NCBI GenBank assembly: GCA_036825615.1
Contig: DAISXY010000014.1
Span: 36,359 to 100,358, forward strand
DNA from: JAICXG01 sp036825615
Lineage (GTDB): Bacteria > Verrucomicrobiota > Verrucomicrobiia > Chthoniobacterales > UBA10450
Length of the DNA stretch: 64,000 nt
Direction of reading: 5' to 3'
The position numbers and the translations under genes are program-made. Positions 33,650 through 42,161 of the stretch are shown piece by piece (positions within the stretch are counted from its first letter, which is position 1; every line of letters begins with the position of its first letter). The notes beneath the pieces were generated by a model. It was not told the origin of the DNA and did not search any database. It worked only from the letters and a program-made list of their open reading frames with translations.

Positions 33650-35995
33650 ATGAAAACAAAGCTTCGCTTACTTCAGTCCTTCTCCCGGCTCCGCTTCGTC
33701 CTGGCCGCGATTCTTTTTGTCGCCGCCGCGGGACTCGCCGCCAGCGCTGCGCTTCGGTTCAAGCTTCCCTGGGGCACCCCGATCGCAACAGTTGGTAATT
33801 TCCCCTTCTCGGTCGCCCTCGACGCAGCGACGAACACGATTTATGTCCCAAACTCAGACGACAACACGATTTCGGTGATCGATGGCTCCACCTGCAATGC
33901 GGCAAACCCGGCCCATTGTTCCCCCATCGCGACCATGACCAACGCCGGCTTCGGCCCCGCCAACTCGATCGTCGATTCGGCAAGCCACACCCTCTATGTG
34001 ACTAACTCGCTCACCGAGAGTGGCGACGATGGCAACACGGTTTCCGTTCTGGACCTCGCCAACTGCAACGCTCAGGATACCTCCGGTTGCGGCGAGGGAG
34101 CGGTGGCGCTGGTCACGGTCGGTTCACAAGCCGGCGCGGGTGCGAGCGTGGCTCTGGATCTTTCCACCCATACCCTGTATGTCGGAGATGCCACCTACGG
34201 GCCACTCTCGATGATCGACAGCGAGACCTGCAACGGTCACCAGACTTCCGGCTGCAATGATGTCGTGACGAGCGGCGCGACTGGGGCATTCCCAGAAATT
34301 GATCAGTCAAACCACAGTGTCTATGTCGTCGGGCAGGTAACTCCAACCATGAGTGTCTTCAACGGCGCTACCTGCAACGTGGATACTCAATCGGATTGTA
34401 GCACTGTCTCGGTCGCGCAATTTCCAACCAATATCTTACCTTGGACGGCGCCCGCCATTGACCCTGCGACGCACAGTGTTTATCTCCCAGTCATTCTGGA
34501 TCCTGGCCTATTCGGCGATCACCTCGGATATGCCGCAGTCATCGACGGTTCAACCTGCAACGGCACTAATCACTCTGGTTGTGCTCAAACACCACCGCTC
34601 GTCCAGTCGGGCAGCTTCCCGAACTCGGCTTTTATCGACGCTACGACCAGCAGTGTCTACTTGGTCAACACTTTTTCGGCCTCGCTCTCGGTCATCGATG
34701 CTGCGACCTGCAACGGGCAAAATCCGAGCGGTTGCCCCAGGCGCGTCCCGGCTCTCGCCACCGGACTGGCGCCGGTTGTCTGTGCGGTTAACTCAAAGAC
34801 CCACACGATCTATTCGGCGAGCCAGGATACGAATGCGGTTTGGGTGCTCGACGCATCGGAATGCAACGGACAACACCCGCAGGGCTGTACCAAATTCGCC
34901 CGCATTACCCCGGTAGGCGGCACCCCGCTCGGTCTAAAGCAAAACCCTGACACCCACACTCTGTACGTCGCAAACGCCGGAAATCCAGAGACCGGGGAAG
35001 CGAGCAGCTTCTCGGTCATCGACACGGCTCAGTGTAACCAGAGTCATCCGGCTGGCTGCAGTCGCAAGTGGCCGATGTTCAAAGCAAACCATCATCCGCG
35101 ATTTCTCGATGTGAACCGTGCTACGAATACAATCTACCTCTCGTTGCGAGACAGTAATGAAATTGCGGTAATCAACGGAGCGACCTGTAACAGCAGCATT
35201 CCCTCCGGATGTGACCCTTTGGTCCGGACACCAGCCGGACATTTGCCGCAGCAAATGGCAGTGGATGAAGCCACGAACACGATCTATGTCGTCAACCAGG
35301 GTGACGGCGTAACCCCGAGTACGGTGTCGATTCTTGATGGGACGCACTGTAACGGCACCGACACTTCAGGTTGCAACCAGAAATGGCCCGTTGCTCGGGT
35401 CGGCGTGAGTCCGCAGGGACTTACCTTCAATCCCGACGATCAAACCATCTATGTCACGAACACGAATGACAATACCGTCTCGGTGATTGACACCACCCAT
35501 TGCAATGCTGGCGATCACTCCGATTGCGCGCCTGTCGCTACCTTCCCTGTCGGCAACGGTCCACGTGCGGTCGGTGTTGTCCTTGATACAAAGACCGTCT
35601 TCGTGGGGAATCTCTATGATCTCAGCGTTTCAGTAATTGATGGCTCGACCTGCAACGGCAGCAACACTTCCGGCTGTCCGCAGCTGCCTCCCCCTGCGAT
35701 TGTCGTCGGCGCGTTTACGGAAACCGCCGGATTTGACCTTAACATTCTTGGCCGCTCGGTCACAATCGATCAGCAGACACACAAGGTGTTTCTTCCGGTG
35801 CCGGGCGATTCGGATGTTGTCTCCCTCGATGGAAACACTTGCTCGGCGAACAACCTGAGTGGCTGCCGGCCGAAAGTGATTCCCCAAAGGATGGGTGGAT
35901 TCCCAGTCTGTGCGGAACTGAGTCCAGCCACAGGCACGGTCTACGTGACGAACAACGCCGACGGAACGGTCTCGCTCTTCGCCGAGCCTCGGTAG
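33650..35995 (+). CDS. Membrane-anchored YVTN beta-propeller with CX7C repeats, cassette 2
   Basis: 781 residues, a paralogue of the protein at 23171 along its whole length. It has one N-terminal membrane segment (FVLAAILFVAAAGLAASAA), then YVTN-type blades (NTIYVPNSDDNTISVIDG, QTIYVTNTNDNTVSVIDT), again with 13 CX7C inserts at matching places. I chose the ATG at 33650 because it gives the membrane anchor and matches the paralogue; the frame is open from 33518. Unlike the kinases, neither propeller contains a copy of the dispersed 9-mer. Confidence 0.82.
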   Translation: MKTKLRLLQSFSRLRFVLAAILFVAAAGLAASAALRFKLPWGTPIATVGNFPFSVALDAATNTIYVPNSDDNTISVIDGSTCNAANPAHCSPIATMTNAGFGPANSIVDSASHTLYVTNSLTESGDDGNTVSVLDLANCNAQDTSGCGEGAVALVTVGSQAGAGASVALDLSTHTLYVGDATYGPLSMIDSETCNGHQTSGCNDVVTSGATGAFPEIDQSNHSVYVVGQVTPTMSVFNGATCNVDTQSDCSTVSVAQFPTNILPWTAPAIDPATHSVYLPVILDPGLFGDHLGYAAVIDGSTCNGTNHSGCAQTPPLVQSGSFPNSAFIDATTSSVYLVNTFSASLSVIDAATCNGQNPSGCPRRVPALATGLAPVVCAVNSKTHTIYSASQDTNAVWVLDASECNGQHPQGCTKFARITPVGGTPLGLKQNPDTHTLYVANAGNPETGEASSFSVIDTAQCNQSHPAGCSRKWPMFKANHHPRFLDVNRATNTIYLSLRDSNEIAVINGATCNSSIPSGCDPLVRTPAGHLPQQMAVDEATNTIYVVNQGDGVTPSTVSILDGTHCNGTDTSGCNQKWPVARVGVSPQGLTFNPDDQTIYVTNTNDNTVSVIDTTHCNAGDHSDCAPVATFPVGNGPRAVGVVLDTKTVFVGNLYDLSVSVIDGSTCNGSNTSGCPQLPPPAIVVGAFTETAGFDLNILGRSVTIDQQTHKVFLPVPGDSDVVSLDGNTCSANNLSGCRPKVIPQRMGGFPVCAELSPATGTVYVTNNADGTVSLFAEPR

Positions 35996-36008
35996 GTCCG
36001 GTTGACGC

Positions 36009-36082
36009 TGTAGCCGGCGGCGTTGAAGCCGGCTGGTTGGATCCACGTCGCAGGTAGCCCGGGTCGCCGCCCCCGGGCTACA
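36009..36082. repeat. Palindromic element between propeller and kinase, cassette 2
   Basis: Outer arms TGTAGCC (36009-36015) and GGCTACA (36076-36082) enclose two hairpins, AGCCGG/CCGGCT and a 10-bp stem GTAGCCCGGG/CCCGGGCTAC. It is in the same place as the element at 25525 in cassette 1, though the inner bases differ. Confidence 0.72.
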
Positions 36083-36134
36083 ATCCTTCACCAAGCGCTT
36101 GCCTTTTCGGTCACTTATTAGCTACAAAGGAAAG

Positions 36135-38978
36135 ATGAACTCCCCTCCCGCTGGGGTCCAAACCAGCCCCGGTGTCTGCGCAATTTGCGGGAGCCGGGTT
36201 GAAGCCAGCATCGACGGGGACCTTGGTTGTCTCGCCTGCCTGCTCCGTGCCGGGATTGGGGAAGAACCGACAGTTGCTCCGCTCGCCGCTGACGAAATCC
36301 CTGATTCGTTAGGCGGATACGTCATCGTGCGGCATGATGACGGTGCACTTTGGGAGCTGGGCCGCGGCGCGATGGGAGTGACCTATCGCGCGCAGGATCT
36401 TTCGCTCCAGCGGCAGGTTGCGCTCAAAGTCATCAATGCCGGCTTCACCGGTCGCGGGGCGGAGGCGCGCGCTCGCTTCACTCGCGAAGCGCGCGCGGCG
36501 GCCGCCCTACGCCACCCGAATGTCGCGACCGTGCACCAGTTCGGGGTCGATGAAGCCACCGGCCACAGCTTCTACGCCATGGAGTTAGTCGAGGGGGAAA
36601 CTCTCGAAGAGCGCGTGCGAAGGAGTGGACCACTTGACGTGGCAACTGTCGTAGAGATCGCGCGCCAGGTTACCTCCGCGCTCGGGGCGGCGGAAACGCG
36701 CGGGCTGGTTCATCGCGACCTCAAGCCCGGCAACATCATGGTCGCTACCAGCGATGACGGAAAGCTAACCTCCAAAGTAATCGACTTTGGGCTGGCCAAA
36801 GCACTCGCGGAAACGCCCGACGTGCGCGGGATCACTCAGGGCGGTTTTGTTGGCACACCGGCCTTCGCCAGTCCCGAGCAACTGAATGCGAAGCCGGTCG
36901 ATGTTCGTTCCGACATATATTCGTTAGGCGCGACCCTGTGGTATCTGCTCACCGGCCAGATGCCCTTTGGCGAACAGCCGGGCACAGCTTCGCCACGGGT
37001 CGAGCAGCTCAAAACGGCTCACACTCCGCTACGCCTGTGCACGCTGCTTGTTTCGATGTTAGCGAGGGAGCCGGCCGCGCGGCCCTCAGTGAGTGAGCTG
37101 ACCAGACAATTAGACCAAATTCAGGAACGACTCGCGCGCGGGAGAAAGGCGACGATAATGTGGATGCTCACTGCCGTGACTGTCGCTGCGATCGCGATCG
37201 CCTTAGGGTGGAGTCTGTGGCGCGGTTCGCTGGCACCGGCGGTCCCGGAGGCAAGTATCGCGATCCTTCCTTTTACAACTGTAGGCGATGACAAGGAGAA
37301 CGCCTATCTGGCCGAGGGCGTGCAGGAGGATATCCTTTCTGACCTGGCCAAAGTCTCGGATTTAAAGGTAATCAGCCGGCGAAGCGTGGCGCAGTATCGT
37401 GGCAGCAGCCAAAGTGTCCACGACATCGGACGCGACCTACAAGTCGCCTATGTGCTCGAAGGCAGTCTCCGCAAAGTTGCTGACAAGGTTCACATAACTG
37501 TTCAGCTGGTTGATACCCGAACCGGAGCGGAAAAATGGGGTGAGAAATATGAGCGAGACCGAGCGGATGTGTTCGCCATTCAAAGCCAGATTGCACGCAC
37601 CATTGTCGTCAACTTAAAGACAAAGATCTCGCCGGCCGAGAGATCGGCAATCGAAGCTCGCCCAACCCAGGATGAGATGGCTTATGACATGTATCTCCGG
37701 GCGCGTGCCCTCATCCATCAACCTGTCGGGACTATCCAGGACGCGCAACGCGAGATTCCGAAAGGTATTCCTTTATTGGAATCGGCCATTGCCCGCGACC
37801 GGAACTTCACTCTCGCCTACTGCCTCTTGAGTGAGGCAGAAGTGAGTCTCTTTAACATCGAATACTACAACTACGAGCGACTCCCAAAGGCGCGGGCCGC
37901 AGCGGCGGCCGCGCTGCGGACTAACCGGCAATCGGGAGAAGCGCATCTGGCGATGGCGCGGTATCTCTATGAAGGAATCCACGACAAGGAGACCGCCGCG
38001 AAAGAACTCGCCATCGCGGCTGCCGCTTTGCCCGGTGATGCGACCGTTGCGCGTCTCGGAGGCGAGATTGCCGCGGAGCGCGGTCAATGGCGGGAGGCGT
38101 TGCAGCAGCGCCGCAAGGCATTTGAGCTGGATCCGCGCGACGTCGACACCGCGTTTTCGCTCGCACAGCTATACGAAGGTCTGCGTTGGTATGGGGAAGA
38201 GGAGAAGCTGGTGGATAAGATGCTGGACACGCTGCCGCAAGAAACAGTCGGAGCGTTCTGGGACAGAAAAGCCTCCATCGCGGTGGCCAAAGGTGACACC
38301 AGAGGGGCGATGATAGCGTATGATAGTCATCCGCTCCGCCACAGCGGATCGTACAGTTTGAGCAGCTACGTGGGATACGTCCTGCTCCTCGAGCGCCAAT
38401 ATGACAAGGCAGAAGAAATTTTGCGCTCGGCCGAAGATCGAGCGCGTGCGCGTAACCTGATGCCGCAGGGCGGTGATAACCCCGGAGCGCGAGGATTCAG
38501 GTTTGATCGGCTCGGGAGAATTGCCCGCGCCGCCGGGCAACCGGAAAAGGCGCGCGGCTACTTTGAGACCGCACGGACGAATTTCGACGCCTGGCTGGCG
38601 AGGAATCCTGAGCAGGCGACGATTTGGGAGGCGATGGTTGCGGCGAAAATCGCGGCCGCGGACGCGGCGCTCGGGCGCAAGCAGCAGGCGCTTCAGGAAG
38701 CAGAGCAGGTATTGAAAGTTTGGCCGACCACACGAAGCGCAGTGATTGCTGCGGATATTGCTCCGATGGTCGCGGTCGCCTATCTCTGGGCTGGCGAGCG
38801 CGAGCGTGCGCTGCATCTGCTCGAGCAATTTGCGAAGGTTCCCTCGATCCCGATCTTGACGAACGGGGTAAGTCTTACCGCAGGAGACTTAAAGTTGAAT
38901 CCGGTCTGGGATGAGCTGCGCGGCGACCCGCGTTTCGAACGCTTGATTGTGGAAGTGGGCAAGCCGATCTCCTTGTAG
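36135..38978 (+). CDS. Zinc-ribbon Ser/Thr protein kinase with TolB-like and TPR sensor region, cassette 2
   Basis: 947 residues, a paralogue of the kinase at 25658. It has a zinc ribbon CAIC...CLAC, then an intact kinase (LGRGAMGVTY, VALKVINA, HRDLKPGNIM, DFGLAKAL, SPEQL). A membrane helix lies near 340-360 (TAVTVAAIAIALGWSLW), then the TolB-like block (SIAILPFTTVGDDKENAYLAEGVQEDIL) and TPR-like helices ending LKLNPVWDELRGDPRF. It lacks the palindrome-coded Pro/Gly insert of the first kinase. The ATG at 36135 follows AAGGAAAG. Two copies of the dispersed 9-mer (36306, 36921, both reading SLG) sit at the same places as in the paralogue. Confidence 0.88.
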   Translation: MNSPPAGVQTSPGVCAICGSRVEASIDGDLGCLACLLRAGIGEEPTVAPLAADEIPDSLGGYVIVRHDDGALWELGRGAMGVTYRAQDLSLQRQVALKVINAGFTGRGAEARARFTREARAAAALRHPNVATVHQFGVDEATGHSFYAMELVEGETLEERVRRSGPLDVATVVEIARQVTSALGAAETRGLVHRDLKPGNIMVATSDDGKLTSKVIDFGLAKALAETPDVRGITQGGFVGTPAFASPEQLNAKPVDVRSDIYSLGATLWYLLTGQMPFGEQPGTASPRVEQLKTAHTPLRLCTLLVSMLAREPAARPSVSELTRQLDQIQERLARGRKATIMWMLTAVTVAAIAIALGWSLWRGSLAPAVPEASIAILPFTTVGDDKENAYLAEGVQEDILSDLAKVSDLKVISRRSVAQYRGSSQSVHDIGRDLQVAYVLEGSLRKVADKVHITVQLVDTRTGAEKWGEKYERDRADVFAIQSQIARTIVVNLKTKISPAERSAIEARPTQDEMAYDMYLRARALIHQPVGTIQDAQREIPKGIPLLESAIARDRNFTLAYCLLSEAEVSLFNIEYYNYERLPKARAAAAAALRTNRQSGEAHLAMARYLYEGIHDKETAAKELAIAAAALPGDATVARLGGEIAAERGQWREALQQRRKAFELDPRDVDTAFSLAQLYEGLRWYGEEEKLVDKMLDTLPQETVGAFWDRKASIAVAKGDTRGAMIAYDSHPLRHSGSYSLSSYVGYVLLLERQYDKAEEILRSAEDRARARNLMPQGGDNPGARGFRFDRLGRIARAAGQPEKARGYFETARTNFDAWLARNPEQATIWEAMVAAKIAAADAALGRKQQALQEAEQVLKVWPTTRSAVIAADIAPMVAVAYLWAGERERALHLLEQFAKVPSIPILTNGVSLTAGDLKLNPVWDELRGDPRFERLIVEVGKPISL

Positions 38979-39170
38979 GGCAGTTGCAGATCTACGGCGT
39001 GCAAATTACCGCCGCCACTGGTTTTAGGGTGGCGTTATAACCACCGGGGCAAATGCCGCGACGCCTTTCAGCCCACGGACAAGCTCCGCATCTAATCGCT
39101 CGCGCACAGGCCGATCGAGCGTCGTCTTGAAAATGGCCTTGCCTTTGCCCGCATGGTCGTAGGTTCAAGG

Positions 39171-39710
39171 ATGAAAACAAACCTGAGTTATTCAGTTGCC
39201 TTCGTTGCGGTGCTTCTCGGGATGGCGCTGTGGTCGAGCACGCCGGCCTATGCCGAGGAACCGAGCAAAGCCATCGCTGTTCTCCATCCGACAGAGGGCA
39301 GCAACGTGCACGGGATTGTCACCTTCACGAAAAGCGGCGAGACGATGAAGGTGGTTGCCGACCTTACCGGCCTTACCCCAGGCAAACATGGCTTCCACAT
39401 TCACGAGTACGGCGATTGTTCGTCGCCGGATGCGAAATCAGCCGGCGGTCATTTCAATCCGGCGAATACTCCGCATGCCGGACATGACGCGGCGCAACGG
39501 CACGTGGGCGACATGGGCAACATCGAAGCCGACGCCTCGGGCAAGGCGCATCTCGAGTTGAGCGATAACCTGATGACAATGAGCGGCGAGAAATCGATCA
39601 TTGGTCGCGGGGTGATTGTGCATGAGAAAGCCGACGACCTGCATTCGCAGCCTACCGGTGACGCGGGCGGCCGGGTTGCCTGCGGAGTTATCGGTGTGGC
39701 CAAACCGTAG
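39171..39710 (+). CDS. sodC: Exported Cu/Zn superoxide dismutase
   Basis: 179 residues with a signal peptide (VAFVAVLLGMALWSSTPAYA). The metal ligands are in place: HGFHIHEYGDC, GGHFNP, a His-rich loop HAGHDAAQRHVGDMGN, and VIVHEKADDL. The two Cys of the conserved disulfide (DCSSP and RVACGV) are present. It removes superoxide in the periplasm. I chose the ATG at 39171, which begins the signal peptide. A copy of the dispersed 9-mer (39716) lies a few bases after the stop. Confidence 0.95.
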   Translation: MKTNLSYSVAFVAVLLGMALWSSTPAYAEEPSKAIAVLHPTEGSNVHGIVTFTKSGETMKVVADLTGLTPGKHGFHIHEYGDCSSPDAKSAGGHFNPANTPHAGHDAAQRHVGDMGNIEADASGKAHLELSDNLMTMSGEKSIIGRGVIVHEKADDLHSQPTGDAGGRVACGVIGVAKP

Positions 39711-39771
39711 TCATGGCCTAACGACAGACCGAGCCTAACAAAAGATGCGGAACTGGCGTTTGTTTCGAGCT

Positions 39772-39909
39772 GCCCTCATCCTAACCTTCTCCCACCGGGA
39801 GAAGGAATCCGGTTGTCCATCCGGCGAAGAGCACAAGTAAGCACGCACTCGTCTACTCTCTGCGCTCGCGAAGTAAATCCTCTCCTGGGGGAGAGGGTCG
39901 GGTGAGGGC
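39772..39909. repeat. Palindromic element with two inner hairpins
   Basis: Outer arms GCCCTCATCC (39772-39781) and GGGTGAGGGC (39900-39909) match at 9 of 10 bases. Inside are two perfect stems, CCTTCTCCC/GGGAGAAGG (39785-39805) and CCTCTCC/GGAGAGG. No gene is seen in this gap of about 250 bases between sodC and the convergent glycosylase gene. Confidence 0.7.
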
Positions 39910-39957
39910 GAAACCCACTATGTTCGTGATCGTTGGCGCTTGCCCCTTATCGTTAGG

Positions 39958-40749
39958 CTAACGCTGACAGCGCGGACACCAGGCGGTGGTTCGGCCGCCG
40001 ATGGTTTCACGGCGCAGTGTGGTTTTGTGCTTCGGGCATTTCCCGCCGGGTTCCCAGCGCGCGTGCAGGAGCCACGTCCTTGGCAGTTCGGAGTCGTCCT
40101 GACCGATCGTGCGCAGCGATGCCCGGGCGACAAAGCGAACGCTGCGCCAGAGGGCGCCGAGCCGTTCTTCACTCAGTTCGCCGCCGCGGCGGCGCGGGGC
40201 GATGTGCGCGCGCCAGAGAATTTCATCGGCCATCCAGTTACCGATCCCGGGAAAGCCGCTCTGGAGCAGGAGCACCGCCTTGATCGGGGCGCGGCCATGT
40301 CGCCTGACGAACTCGCGGAGCGCGCTCCTGCTGAAAGCGGCCGAATGAATCTCCGGCGGGAGGGTGCTCCACCAATCAGGTGCTTCCCTGCCATGATGAA
40401 AACGGACGCGGCCAAACTGCCGCGCATCGCGCAGCACCAGCGCGCGCGCCGCTTGTTGCAAGACGAGGTGGTCATGTTTGCCCGGGCGAAAGCCGCTTCC
40501 CTCGACCCGGAGGTTGCCGCTCATGCCGAGGTGAATCCCGACCCAGTTATGCCCGGAGAAAACAAAAAGCATCTGCTTCCCCCGTGCCTCCGATCGGAGA
40601 TAGGTTTGCCTAACGAGCCGGTCAAGGGCCCGCGGGTTGGTGCCGCGAAAGATGCGCTTGGTTTGGTGTAACTCTATCGCCAGCACCTTGTCACCAATCC
40701 CGGGGTCCCAGCGCTTGCGCGCGTATTCCACCTCGGCCAGCTCCGGCAT
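39958..40749 (-). CDS. Formamidopyrimidine-DNA glycosylase family protein (Fpg/Nei)
   Basis: 263 residues starting MPELAEVE, the form of the catalytic N terminus where Pro becomes N-terminal after Met removal. Lys in ARGKQM and the helix-two-turn-helix (GIGNWMADEILWRAHI) follow, with a C-terminal zinc finger. The finger reads CPKH...CPRC, so one Cys of the usual four is His, still a possible zinc ligand. It would excise oxidised purines or pyrimidines from DNA; whether it is MutM-like or Nei-like cannot be told. Its stop overlaps a copy of the dispersed 9-mer (39950), with another at 40608. Confidence 0.88.
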   Translation of the reverse strand: MPELAEVEYARKRWDPGIGDKVLAIELHQTKRIFRGTNPRALDRLVRQTYLRSEARGKQMLFVFSGHNWVGIHLGMSGNLRVEGSGFRPGKHDHLVLQQAARALVLRDARQFGRVRFHHGREAPDWWSTLPPEIHSAAFSRSALREFVRRHGRAPIKAVLLLQSGFPGIGNWMADEILWRAHIAPRRRGGELSEERLGALWRSVRFVARASLRTIGQDDSELPRTWLLHARWEPGGKCPKHKTTLRRETIGGRTTAWCPRCQR

Positions 40750-40796
40750 GGGCGGAGATTAGAACGCCCGGTGGCTCCATGCTACTCTTCGCCCGC

Positions 40797-41720
40797 ATGG
40801 AAAAAGTCATCATCGTCGGGAGCGGTTGCGCTGGATTAACGGCCGCGATTTATGCCGCGCGCGCCAACCTGGGCCCGCTCGTCCTCGAAGGCCGACAGCC
40901 CGGCGGGCAGCTTTCGACGACCACATTGGTGGAAAATTTTCCCGGTTTTCCCGACGGCATCGACGGACCGGAGCTGATCCTCAACATGCACCGGCAGGCG
41001 GAGAAATTCGGCGCCCGCTTTTCCTATGCCGAAGCGACCAACATCGACCTGAGTAACCACATCATCCGGCTCGAGGCCGACGAGGAATGGCTCGAGACCC
41101 AGTCGCTCATCATCGCAAGCGGCGCCTCCGCCCGTTTCCTCGGGCTGGAGAACGAGGAGAAATTAATTGGTCACGGCCTGACGAGCTGCGCGACCTGCGA
41201 CGGCGCGTTTTATCGCAACGTGCCGGTGTGCGTGATCGGCGGTGGCGATTCGGCGGCGGAAGAGGCGCTCTTTCTCACCCGCTTCGCCTCCAAGGTCTAT
41301 CTCATTCATCGCCGCGACAAACTCCGCGCCAGTCCGATCATGATCGATCGCGTGCTCGCCAATCCAAAGATCGAGCCGATCTGGAACATGATCGTGGTGC
41401 GTTATCTGCCGGACGAGAAGGGGGAGATGAGCGCGGTCGAATTGCGCGACGTGCAGACAAAAGAGGAGCGGATCCTCCCGGTCGCCTGCGTCTTTGTCGC
41501 AATCGGCCATGACCCGAACACGAAAGCCTTCGCCGGAAAACTGGAGACCGACCCGGACGGTTATCTTCTCGTTAGGCGACTGGTCGAGAGCAAGCATCCC
41601 GGCGTTTTCATTGCCGGTGATGTGGCCGATCGAGTCTATCGCCAGGCCGTGACCGCGGCCGGCTCCGGCTGCGCCGCCGCGATCGAAGCGGTGCGGTATT
41701 TGAGCGAGCGGGAAGGCTGA
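40797..41720 (+). CDS. trxB: Thioredoxin reductase
   Basis: 307 residues. The FAD site is GSGCAGLTAA, the redox-active pair CATC sits in LTSCATCDGAFY, the NADPH site is GGGDSAAEEA, and the closing FAD block is GVFIAGDVADR. It transfers electrons from NADPH to thioredoxin. The first Gly of the usual GxGPAG is followed by Cys-Ala in place of Pro-Ala, a small variant. I chose the ATG at 40797, which begins the first strand directly. Confidence 0.94.
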   Translation: MEKVIIVGSGCAGLTAAIYAARANLGPLVLEGRQPGGQLSTTTLVENFPGFPDGIDGPELILNMHRQAEKFGARFSYAEATNIDLSNHIIRLEADEEWLETQSLIIASGASARFLGLENEEKLIGHGLTSCATCDGAFYRNVPVCVIGGGDSAAEEALFLTRFASKVYLIHRRDKLRASPIMIDRVLANPKIEPIWNMIVVRYLPDEKGEMSAVELRDVQTKEERILPVACVFVAIGHDPNTKAFAGKLETDPDGYLLVRRLVESKHPGVFIAGDVADRVYRQAVTAAGSGCAAAIEAVRYLSEREG

Positions 41721-41725
41721 GATGA

Positions 41726-41755
41726 ATTTGCGATTTGCGATTTGCGATTTGCGAT
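41726..41755. repeat. 7-bp tandem repeat (TTTGCGA), left flank of four-helix-bundle gene
   Basis: Four head-to-tail copies of TTTGCGA. The complementary form, degenerate, appears at 42120-42157 at the end of the next gene. The two flanks thus form an inverted pair around it. Confidence 0.75.
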
Positions 41756-41768
41756 CGGGTGAGGCGCA

Positions 41769-42161
41769 ATGACTGAGCACGAGTTGATAGCCCGAACGAA
41801 GCAATTGGCCTTGCCGGTCATGAAGCTCATAGAAGCCATTCCGCAGAACGTGCAGGGTCGCGCGATTGCAGGTCAATTAATGCGGAGTGGTTCGTCTGTC
41901 GGAGCAAATTATCGCGCCGCCTGCCGAGCGAGATCGAAGGCTGAATTCATCTCCCGACTTGGAACCGTTGAGGAAGAAGCGGATGAAAGCGGGTTCTGGC
42001 TCGAACTGATTATCGAGAGCGGCTTGTCGGGCGAGAAACGAGTGCGCCCTTTGCTCAGTGAGGCTACTGAACTCGCTGCGGTCGCGGCCTCTTCTCGGAA
42101 AACCGCCGCGATGTCGCTTGCGAAATCGCAACTTGCAAATCGCAAGTCGCAAATCGCTTGA
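41769..42161 (+). CDS. Four-helix-bundle protein (S23/IVP family)
   Basis: A 130-residue protein of the four-helix-bundle family first seen in 23S rRNA intervening sequences and related to Avd of diversity-generating retroelements. Family marks are TKQLALPVMKLIEAIP, then GQLMRSGSSVGANYRAACRARSKAEFISRLG and EEEADESGFWLELI. No reverse transcriptase or rRNA gene is nearby. The C-terminal tail (SLAKSQLANRKSQIA) is coded by the right-hand flanking repeat, so the repeat became part of the protein. Its stop overlaps the TTG of the next gene. Confidence 0.85.
   Translation: MTEHELIARTKQLALPVMKLIEAIPQNVQGRAIAGQLMRSGSSVGANYRAACRARSKAEFISRLGTVEEEADESGFWLELIIESGLSGEKRVRPLLSEATELAAVAASSRKTAAMSLAKSQLANRKSQIA
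42120..42157. repeat. Inverted 7-bp repeat array (TCGCAAA type), right flank of four-helix-bundle gene
   Basis: This stretch holds several degenerate copies of TCGCAAA, the complement of the left array at 41726-41755. It codes the last residues of the four-helix-bundle protein and ends against the start of the glycosyltransferase gene. Confidence 0.7.

Noticed and set aside
39711..39771. Second motif family CCTAACC (for example 39779, 54856, 59038)
   Set aside because: These share only part of the 9-mer and are few; they were not counted as copies.
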